A DNA stretch of 64,000 bases. Origin: Typha latifolia (lineage: Eukaryota; Streptophyta; Magnoliopsida; Poales; Typhaceae). This document shows, piece by piece, positions 1 to 9,827 of the stretch. The notes below the pieces were generated by a model, which saw nothing but the letters and a program-made list of their open reading frames with translations, did no database searches and was not told the DNA's origin. The stretch spans positions 1,054,001 through 1,118,000 of the forward strand of contig CM034109.1 of NCBI GenBank assembly GCA_019914945.1, read 5' to 3'. Both the position numbers and the translations under genes were made by a program. Position 1 is the first letter of the stretch; each line of letters starts with the position of its first letter.

Positions 1-20
1 GGACTAGGTTGCGAGATAAT

Positions 21-717
21 TTATTTTAACCATCAATGTTGTTGCAAGACTTTTATTAAGATCTTGACTCTTGACTTTAGATTAGCGAGGAAACATGGCT
101 TAAAACTATCCTTTATCCTGCTTTGTTCCTCAACTCTTCAGATATCCGTCGACTTGCTATTATTTGTGTCAAGTCTGTTATGAATGTAAGCTAAGTTAGT
201 CAAGTCAAATTGATTTCGTAAGTTAAATTTATCATATTATTTAAATTTTAAAAAATTAGATAATCTGTATGTAGATCTAATGCACTAGGTTTTTACTTCT
301 ATAAATAGGAGTGATCATTTGTTGATAATTATGGTGGAACGAATATGAATTTAGCCAAAATTATTCTTTCGCCTTTATCTTTTATTATAGCCATTAGATC
401 GACTTAATCTTCGTAAGAATAATTCGGAACTCTAAATCCACCTTCGAGACTTGGTATAATTTTAATGTTGGGATTCCACAGCCATTAACAATACTCTTCT
501 TGTTCCCTTTCCTAGAATTCCCTATCCATCAAAATTTCTATAATCCATATCATTTTCAAAGTTAACGTCACATTGTAAGTCTTCATTTCTTGCTAGTACT
601 ATAGCTAGATAAGTCATTGCGACTATCTTTGTCATTGCAGGACATTGACGACTTAGATTTGAGCAACCATACAAGTACTTTTAAAAAATATATGTATTGT
701 GATATCTAATCATCAAG
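21..717. repeat. Direct repeat, copy 1 of an RLP-flanking sequence
   Basis: This AT-rich block recurs almost in full at 881-1614, about 0.86 kb downstream. Both copies contain the same order of recognisable stretches, for example a stretch reading ttgttgcaagacttttatta and another reading tgagcaaccatacaagtact. Weaker relatives of it occur near 2150-2280, 2750-2900 and 13680-13900. It seems to be the 5' flank of an RLP repeat unit, because copy 2 runs directly into an RLP relic. No coding sequence is visible. Confidence 0.8.
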
Positions 718-880
718 ACTATCTTATGATTTGAGCAACCATACAATTTCTAGTATCGTATGACTATTCTTATTTTCTTTCTTGGAGTTCCACATTCATT
801 AAAATTTTATAGTCTAAATTATTTTCAATATCATATCATATAGCAAATGTTTGTTTCTAGCTAGGACTAGCTCATTCGAA

Positions 881-1614
881 TTATTTTAACCATCAATGTT
901 GTTGCAAGACTTTTATTAAGATCTTGACTCTTGACTTTGGATTAGTGAGGAAACATGAATTAAAACTATCTCATCCTTTATCCTGCATTCTTCCTCAACT
1001 CTTAAGATCTCGGTCGACTTGCTATTATCCGTGTCAGGTCGGTTATGAATATAAGCTCAGTTAGTCGAGTCAAATTGATTTTGTAAGTTAGATTTATCTT
1101 ATTATTTAAATTTTAGAAAATTAAATAATTTGTATGTGGACCAATGCACTAGGGTTTTTACTTCTATAAATAGGAGTGATAATTTATTGATAATTATAAT
1201 AGAAGAAATATGAGTTTAGCTAAAATTATTCTTTCGCTTTATTTTTTATCATTGCCATTAAATTGACTTAATCTTCGTAAGAGTAATTCAGAACCCTAAA
1301 TCCACCTTCGAGACTTGGTATAATTTTAATATTGGGATTCTCGAGACTTGGTATAATTTTAATGTTGGGATTCCACAGCCATTAACAATACTCTTCTTGT
1401 TCCCTTTCCTAGAATTCCCTATCCATCAAAATTTCTATAATCCATATCATTTTCAAAGTTAACGTCACATTGTAAGTCTTCGTTTCTTGCTAGGACTATA
1501 GCTAGATAAGTCATTGCGACTATCTTTGTCATTGCGGGACATTGACAACTTAGATTTGAGCAACCATACAAGTACTTTTAAAAAATATATGTATTATGAT
1601 ATCTAATAATCAAG
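881..1614. repeat. Direct repeat, copy 2, with internal 33-bp duplication
   Basis: Second copy of the block at 21-717. It differs by scattered substitutions and by a local 33-base tandem duplication: 1308-1340 is repeated at 1341-1373, each unit starting tcgagacttggtataatttt. Copy 1 has this unit once (about 446-478), so the duplication is younger than the larger repeat. Confidence 0.8.
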
Positions 1615-1682
1615 AAAAAAATTTATATTTGCAAAGTATGTGCCCCACTAATTGTAATTTTTTTTATATAAAAAGAAGTTTA

Positions 1683-1892
1683 ATGACTATGTTCAAATCC
1701 TTTATCCGATCGATGTTTTTAATACTTTGGCTTTTGGTCGAATTACCATTAACAGTCTCTCACAAACCTGACAGCAATTGCACTGCCAGTGAGAGGAATA
1801 CACTTCTCTCCTTTAAAGAGCACATTATGATTATTGGATGTTATCTCTCCTTTAAAGGGCAAAGACTACTACAGATAGAGTGCATACCTTAA
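1683..1892 (+). pseudogene. RLP relic: signal peptide and start of LRR N-terminal cap
   Basis: The reading frame from the ATG at 1683 gives a hydrophobic leader (MFKSFIRSMFLILWLLVEL) and then CTASERNTLLSFKEH, which matches the N-terminal LRR cap of the intact RLP at 9828 (CVASERDALLTFKEG). After that the match decays: the WEGQDCCRW segment survives only as a degenerate trace and the frame ends at 1892 with no leucine-rich repeats. This is the 5' stub of a dead RLP copy. An upstream in-frame ATG at 1596 exists but has no counterpart in the other copies. Expression as a short secreted peptide is possible but there is no evidence for it. Confidence 0.75.
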
Positions 1893-3822
1893 GAATAAAG
1901 TAATAATATACATCAAAGAATAAAAATCTAATCAAGTTTAGGTTCTTGTTGAAAAGAACTTCTTAATGCGTGAGAAGAATTAAAATTAGATTGATCATCA
2001 TGAGATAATTTAAGAGGAAGCTGTCATTTTCTTTCAAATTCGACTTAGAGTATAGAATAAGTTTAACAAACAGAGAATCTTCCACAGCAATTAATAGAAT
2101 TTTTGTACTCTTATTTTTTGTTCATTTCTCTTCTTTTTGTTTTCTTCTTTGGAATTCTACATCCATCAAAATTCTCATAGTTGGACATTAGTTTCAATGT
2201 CACCCTATTGTAAGTCTTCATTTCTAGGTAGGACTATAACTTGATAGTTCTTGTGACCGTTAATGTAGTTGCAAGACCTTGACTATTTGCATATGAATTG
2301 GAGGTTTGTGTGATAATAATATGTTACTATTAGAAGAGGACATGTAGATCTTCTTATTTTATCATCAATAAGTACATATTTACAAAAGTCACAGTAAGCT
2401 TATTTCATCTTAGAGGTTATTTTCTTTTGGAGTAACCATGGGATAATTACCCAGGAGATTGTCATTTTCCTTTGGACGATGTCATGGCACAATCTTTGTG
2501 ACTAGTGAGAATTTTTATGCTGGAATTCCACACTAATTAACAAAATTGTCATAATTTATCTGGTTGTTCCATTCATTTCTATGTAATCTTACAAATTAGA
2601 TTTGGACCATTTATTTGTCGAAAAATTATGATATTTTATAGCCTCATGTTAGGGATCTTTTGGCTCTAGGTTTACGTGAATCCGAGGTCGAGATGAAAAG
2701 ATATAATAGAAATGGTGGAAAAATGTCAAAACGGACAGCTTGGTAATCTGTCCGTTTCGACATTTCTTAGAATTTTCACATCTATCAAAAAATTTATAGT
2801 CCAAATTTTGTTCAATGTCATATCATACACCAAGTCTATGTTTCTAGCTAGGACTAACTCGATATTTCATTTTGACCATCAATATCGTTACAAGACCTCG
2901 ACGACTAGAGAGAATCTTGATGCTGGAATTCTATAACCATTGATAAAGTTTTCATCAACTAAATGTTTACAAACTGTTCCTTTTTCTTTCTTCCTTTTCT
3001 TTTTAAAAAAAAATAGTGGGAACATAGAGACATTGATTATTCCTTGTAGGTAGACCTTGACTTGGAGTTGGTCGATCCTAGTGGTAAAGAACATATGCAA
3101 ATGATATTTCCCGGGATTGTATAGTACTACGTGAGGATTAAGCACATAATAAGGGAAGTTGCATGGTATTAATCCATAGAACCAAATATAAAGTATTCCA
3201 CCTTATCCAATCAATCCTCAACCTGATATATAATTCATCACATTTGTGTTCATATAGGTGAATACGTTTATTACACATTTAATCCAAACTTACTATGTAG
3301 AGCATCTTTCCATGGATTATTGTGAGATTTTATAGGAATCAGTCCCAAATTTATTCTACATTTAATGATTTTGAGGGATGATTTTCTAAACCAACTTCGG
3401 CAGGAGGAGTTCACAAGAACATCATTATTACGATTGTGATTATGAAGGATATTTATTACTGTCAATGAAATATTGGGCATTGAAATATTGGAATATTAGA
3501 TCTCAGCTCCAATGTCATACGAGATACCACACCGTACGTGGAAACAATCTTGACTCCAACTTTTGATTTGGATTATTTAGTGAGGAAAAATGCATGCATG
3601 ATTTATAGTTTATCTTCCAATGTCATATCACACCATGGAATTGATTAATTATTTCTTATGCCGCTTCAACTACTATTCTATTGTGTTTTTCTTTCTTGGA
3701 AATTCAATTTGTCACTATTATTGCTTGACTTAGTGGACTTCATATCTTGTCACGTAGTAGCGGAAGAAAGAAGAACATCATAATAACAATGCAATGTGAT
3801 ATCTCTTAACACCTCTTAGTGA
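1893..3822. other. Non-coding, AT-rich, RLP-flank fragments
   Basis: No gene is visible. The stretch carries degenerate pieces of the RLP flanking repeat. The part at about 1930-2180 resembles 14785-14990, and 3480-3860 resembles the upstream regions of the other RLP copies (about 9640-9820 and 17330-17600). Short open frames here have no recognisable domain. Confidence 0.6.
2721..2765. repeat. Near-perfect hairpin, 17-bp arms
   Basis: The arm at 2721-2737 (aaatgtcaaaacggaca) is the reverse complement of 2749-2765 with a single mismatch; the loop is 11 bases (2738-2748). It is isolated in otherwise non-palindromic DNA. It could be the collapsed ends of a small transposon or a structured transcript element. 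Confidence 0.7.
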
Positions 3823-3879
3823 TTGTATAACGTACTTCGGCCACTATATATGTTTGTGTGGGGTGGGAATAATAAAACA

Positions 3880-6696
3880 ATGGCTAAGCTTACGTCCTCC
3901 ACCACCCATGGAGTTTTAGTTCTACCTCTCTGCCTTCTACTCCTCTACATCTTCTCTCCCGCTCTATCTCTAGAGACCACCAAACTACGAGGAAGTTGCC
4001 TTGCAAGTGAGAGAGATGCACTTCTCACCTTTAAGGAGGGCATCAATACTCTACATGGGAGTTTATTATCTTCTTGGGAAGGCCAAGATTGCTGCAGATG
4101 GAGGGGTGTCCTGTGCAGCAACAAGACGGGGCACGTTGTCAAGCTCGACCTCCGAGTCGACCCCGACGAGTTTTCATGGGCTTCCATGAGCAGCGACATT
4201 AGCCCTTCTATTCTCGCTCTAGAGCATCTTAACTACCTCGACCTAAGCTTCAACAACTTTAGAGGTCGGCAAATACCGAAATTTATGGGCTCCTTCAAGA
4301 ACTTGAAGTATCTCAACCTCTCTCATGCGGGCTTTCGTGGTAGCGTACCTCCTCAGCTTGGTAATCTAACTAAGCTGCTCCATCTCGATCTTGGTCGTAA
4401 TTACTATTTGCAATCGGTTGATCTGGTAGCTTGGTTACCACGTCTCTCCTCTTTGAAGCACCTCGATATGAGGGAGGTGAACCTCAGTGCTGCTGTGGAT
4501 TGGGTGCAAGCCTTGAGCATGCTTCCAACTTCTTTAAGAGTCCTTCATCTAGCAAACTGTAATCTCAACACCACACTCTCTGCTCTCCGTGTTTATTCTT
4601 CTAATCTCACATCACTTGTGACTCTTGATCTTGAAGATAACGACTTTCATGGTCCTATTCCTGATGGGCTGTTGGGAAACATGACCTCCCTTGAAGAACT
4701 TCAGCTCGGAAGCAATGATCTCGTCGGCATGATACCGGAGACTATGAAGAATCTACACAAATTGAAAGTGCTCGATCTCAGCGAGAATCAGATCAGTGGA
4801 GACATAGCAGAATTGATGGAGAGGCTGCCGCACAAGATACAATTATTGTCTTTGTGGGCAAATAATTTGAATGGAAGCCTCCCAAATTGGATCGAGAATA
4901 TGACCAGTCTAAGCACTCTTTTGCTCGGTTACAACAGTCTCACCGGTTCCATACCTTCCGGGATAGGAAAGCTCACTAATCTCAATAACTTGGACTTGAG
5001 TTCCAACCAGTTGGTCGGCATGATATTAGAAGACCATTTTACAAGCCTGACGAGATTAGAGATGCTAGACTTGTCAAATAACTCCCTGACCATGGGAGTA
5101 CATCCAAATTGGATCCCTCCATTCAAATTGAAGGAAGTCTATTTGAGCTATTGCAAGCTGAGACCTCATTTTCCTACATGGATTCAATCACAGACTAACA
5201 TTACTTTTCTAGTTATGTCTAGTGCAGAAATCACGGACAAGTTGCCAAATTGGTTTTGGAATGTAATTTCTCAAACCTAATATCTTGACCTCTCCCTTAA
5301 CCAGATCAGCGGAGTGTTACCAATGACTCTAGAATTCCTATCAACAACAGCATATATATTCCTGCATTCAAACCAGCTCAAAGGTCAGTTACCAAAGTTA
5401 CCGATGGGTCTTTCGTACTTAGATCTCTCAAGAAATTATATATCAGGTCCACTTCCACTAAACCTTGGAACTGTAGAGTTGAATTACTTGCTTCTTTCAA
5501 ACAACCTTATCAATGGAACCATCCCATCATCTTTGTGCAACCAATTGCAATCCTTAGAAGTTCTAGATCTATCAAACAACCACCTCTCAGGACAGCTTCC
5601 TGAATGCTGGACAAGTGGTAACTCTTTTAGAGTCAAAAATGATTGGAGAGATGTAGGTTGTTATCTCGACATGGTAAATTTCCACAACAACAGTCTCTCT
5701 GGTAAATTCCCTTTATTTTTCCGAAGTTGCCAACAGCTTTCATTTCTTGATCTCTCTTATAATAACTTCACTGAAAACTTACCGGCGTGGATAGGAACAA
5801 GACTACCAAATTTAGCCTTCCTCCTATTGAAGTCTAACATGTTTTCTGGCCATATTCCTATTAAGCTTTCAAAACTTGACCACCTTCAAGTTTTGGACCT
5901 TGCTCACAACAATCTATCAGGAACCATAGATCCGTCCCTCGTGAAGTTCAAAGCAATGACACTTACCTCCCCATATACAAGTGATCTCAATACACTTGCA
6001 GCAAATATAGTTGAGAATATTGATAGTAACAGCGATCTCTTTAGCTTATTTGTGATCACAAAAGGGCAAAGTTTAGAATACCAAAATGACAAGATCTTTC
6101 TCATGTTGAGCCTTGATTTATCAGGAAATAGTTTAACTGGAGAAATCCCTAAACAGATAGGTGCCCTTGCTGGATTAAAAAACTTGAACTTGTCATCAAA
6201 TCGATTGATTGGAAATATTCCACAAACAATGAATGGTCTACGGTCATTGGAATCGCTTGACCTGTCAAATAACGAGCTCTTTGGTGAAATTCCTTCAACA
6301 CTCTCAGCTTTAACTTTTTTGAGTCACTTGAACTTGTCCTACAATAATCTCTCAGGAAGAATTCCAACAGAGGGTCAACTTGAAACATTCGACGATCCAA
6401 CTATCTACATCGGCAACAACAATCTTTGTGGGCCTCCTACTTCCAAGAATTGCTCAGGAAATCAAACTACTATGAGTGATCTTCCAGAACATGAAGATGG
6501 ATACGATATGTCATCTTTTTATCTCAGCATGGGTCTAGGATTTGCAATGGGGTTTTGGATGATTTTTGGTACCTTGCTGTTTAAGAGGACATGGAGAACA
6601 ACATATTTTCTCTTCGTTGACGACATCTGTGATAGAATGTATGTATTTATGGTTCTCAAGTGGGCTAGACTCAATGCCAGGATTAAGAAGAAATAA
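3880..6696 (+). pseudogene. LRR receptor-like protein copy A, interrupted by one stop codon
   Basis: This is a single-exon RLP of the EIX/Cf type, a cell-surface receptor that in this family senses microbial patterns and signals through partner kinases. The ATG at 3880 is chosen because it aligns exactly with copy B; an in-frame ATG at 3823 adds 19 residues with no counterpart. From 3880 to 6696 the length is 2817 bases, identical to copy B. Codon 467 (5278-5280) is TAA where copy B has CAA, so translation would give a 466-residue secreted protein with signal peptide, LRR cap and about half the repeats but no membrane anchor. The rest stays open (an ATG at 5314 starts a 460-aa frame) with island, last repeats, transmembrane helix and short basic tail. 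A single difference means recent inactivation, a strain-specific allele or a sequencing error are all possible. Confidence 0.85.
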
Positions 6697-8030
6697 AGCA
6701 GAGGAGCAGTGTTGCTAGTGAAGGAGTTTGGAAGGTTCGAACTATGGAGACTGGTTCAAAGGCTTAGAACGTCAAACCCAACATATAATATATAATCTTC
6801 TATTTATACTTATGACACACATGCAGAAATTAGTATAATGTATTAACTATTCCACTTTCTTATATTATTATAGTCTTTTCTGTAATACCATGATATTACC
6901 CTACACACTTTACCTAATTTAGATGCTTGACCTTTGCTACAAATTTAATGTGCTTGCCAGCATCATTTGAGATGAATTATGCCAACAAAGAAATCATGTC
7001 GATATATATGTTTAGCTGGAGATGCTTCATAAATAGATGCCATTGACCATGCGAGATAAATGGATTGGTATTTACTTGTCATAATAGTTTCAAATAGTGG
7101 TTAAATAATCGACCTGGATGTAGATTTTATTAGCAGCTCCAATTGCATAAATTATTGTGGGAACTTTTCAAATAACACTCTACATTTATTATTTTTGAAT
7201 TAACACTCTGTCTATAAAGATTTTGTAATATAAATTCTTTTCTTTCTTTATAATTTTCATTTCACCCTTTGAGTTAATTAAATTAATTATTCTCAAAATA
7301 AAAAGGTAATAAATAAAAAAAATACTAAAGATAATTCCTAAAATACCTAAATCTTTCTCTCGTTGAATAAGATGAAGGATGGTAAATGACTACTACAAAC
7401 GGAGAAGATAAAAGTCTCTGACATTATATATAACAAAGGATAAAGAATTACTAAAAGTACAAGAAAAGTTAAAATTAGATTGCCATTTTCACTTAAACTT
7501 AACTTGATTATGATACAAACCATTAATAATAGAATAAATTTATTACAATGTTGCTGTTACAGTTCCTTGAGACAATTCTATGTACTTATTTCACTTGAAA
7601 TGTTACGGTGAATTCGTGACCATTATAAATGCAGTATTGTTTCTGCAATCATGATGGCTTAGAATGTAACTGAGATTATTAGTAATAATAGTTTTATCTC
7701 TCATCACTTGATACATAAAAAAAAAACTATTAATCATCAACAACATTCTGAGTTTAACATATGCGAAATGTGTAAGTTATCTCTGCCACTTTATATGCAC
7801 AATAAGGAGATGAAAGTTGGTACCAGTTTTGCAATGGCATTTCAAACCCAGCACTTCAGCACAATTTCAGAATAGTTTTTGTGTTAGATCGTCTTGCAAA
7901 ATATAATCTCCTTTCACAATGGTTCTAAACTTCTTCTTCTGGATCTTTTCTTTCTTTTTCTTTTGTTTCTCTTTTGGAAAAAGAAACTGAAATGACCATA
8001 ATTACGATGTGAATAGAAAGATCAACTAGT

Positions 8031-8126
8031 GCAGCACAGTGGCAAAGTCGTTACCCACATGTAGGTGCGTAAATCATAATTAAGTCGAGTTTGATCGAGC
8101 CTAGCTATGTTCAAACTTGGCTTGAA
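8031..8126. repeat. Dispersed repeat, copy 1 (pair at 21437-21535)
   Basis: About 95 bases resemble 21437-21535. The best-matching core reads aaatcataattaagtc followed by a gatcgagcc motif and then cttggcttgaa. Divergence is moderate, which fits two old insertions of one small element. The family is not clear; no complete tRNA-type promoter boxes are visible. Confidence 0.55.
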
Positions 8127-8280
8127 CATAATTTCGAGACTAAGACGAAGAAATAAACTTGAATTGATTAATTTCAATGCAAATATATTTCGTGCAAATA
8201 TATTTCGAGTTCTCACCGGACTAGAGCCTATTTTGAGTTTGAAAAAATTCCTAGACACACGTATGTATCTAAACACTAGG

Positions 8281-8830
8281 CAATGATATCGTTCGTTCTC
8301 TTAAATAAAACTCCGAAGAAATATTAAGAACGAAAGTAGAGATGAACGCCAAGATTTTAACGTGGAAAAACTCAAAACGGGAAAAAACCACGGATCCAAA
8401 CTCGGATCAAAACCAATCACTATAATAGTAGCAGTTACAAGACTGACTCACAAAACACCCCGTCGATCCAAACGACTTTGTTTCTCTCAGTCTTGATCGC
8501 TGAAACCCACGATTCACTGCTTCTTGTGATTGAAGTCCAATCTCAGTAGCCCTCGAGATTGATCTTTCGTCTAGATCGCCCTTAAGACGAAAGATTAAAT
8601 TCTTGTAGATGAGTGGAATCTTATTGGTAGAAGAACCGATGTAGCTTCAAGGAGTCACCCTCAATAATGTTTTTCTTCCACACCCTTTAGATAGGGTTTC
8701 ACAGTCTTTATATATGATCTTCAAGATAAAGCCAAATCCGAGTATTATCCGTACTCATGATCTTCAAGATAGAGTCAAATCCAAGTCTTATCCTTACTCA
8801 TGAAAGTCAAAGATTTTCAAACTTCGTTGG
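8281..8830. repeat. Possible retrotransposon-derived segment
   Basis: This segment has a different texture from its surroundings. It contains a part reading acgtggaaaaactcaaaac followed by gggaaaaaaccacgg, a phrase I associate with plant long terminal repeats, and a 40-base near-duplicate around catgatcttcaagata (8756 region, also at 8723). No ORF, matching second LTR or target duplication was found in the window, so a solo LTR or fragment is only a guess. Confidence 0.25.
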
Positions 8831-9827
8831 TATGACTTGATCTCAGGTGCGTTCGAACGGGCTCGAGTGCGTTCGAACGTGGCAGCTTGAATTCTTCAGG
8901 CTTGTTTCCTTCCTTGCATTTGGGTGTCTTAAAACCATTCTAAAGTATATACTCAGCTTGTTTCCTTCCTTGCATTTCCATATCCACCAAAATTTTCATA
9001 GTCCACATCAGTTTCAACATCACAAGGTCATCATTCCTAGATAGGACCAACTTGATAATTCATACCATGACATTTAGAGAGAATCTTAATGTAAGAATTT
9101 CATATAATCATTCATAGAATTTTTATACTCGTAGCATTTAGAAGTTAACGGTAGTTGCTTGTCATCGTAGCTTCAAACAACTTTTTATTAGAAATAATGG
9201 CAACAATGTTTACTAACTTGTTTACTACGTTGATCGCTGGACCTTGACTTGGACTTGGTTGATCCAAGTGGAAAAGAACTTACACAAATGCTCGACTCAG
9301 ACTGGCCTGCATTACACGAATCTTGACTCCCACTTCAACTACTATTCTTCTTTTTCTTCTTAGAAATATAATTTGCTTCACTTAGTTTACTTCATATCTT
9401 GTCACTTAGTAGGTGAAGAAGAAGATGTGAATCACCCTCCTCTACAGTAAAAGTAAGGATTAAGTTTTGCAAAACTATCTCTGAAGGGCATTTAAGTTCT
9501 AAACAAAAATCTGTATATTTCCTCATAAAAGAGTACTTCGCCCATCTTATAATATGCAATATTCTCTTATGAAATATAGTTTACTACGTTTGTTGGTAGA
9601 CCTTGACTTGTAGTGGAATTAAAAGAACATAATCCGCTCTAGATCGGCATGTAGTACATGAATCTTGATTCCCACTTTCGATTATTTTAGCGAGGAAATT
9701 AATATGCATGATGTATAGTTATATATATTTCCAATGTCACATCACACCATCCAATTGATTGTTACTTACGCCACTTCGTCCACTATATATATATTGGTCT
9801 GGACATTAGAGTGGGAATAACAAAACC

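Larger units (their letters stand above)
6697..9827. other. 3' flank of RLP copy A and intergenic DNA
   Basis: About 6697-7200 is the 3' flank, nearly identical to the flank of copy B at 12645-13140, including a TATA-rich run after the stop that may hold polyadenylation signals. Beyond 7200 the DNA is AT-rich with no gene. A short stretch near 7915-7975 recurs downstream of copy C near 20960. The 300 bases before 9828 form the 5' flank shared by all RLP copies. Confidence 0.65.

Noticed and set aside
8031..8126. tRNA-derived SINE
   Set aside because: The agcacagtggc/agcatagcgac start is faintly like an A box, but no B box or poly-A/T tail was found in either copy.
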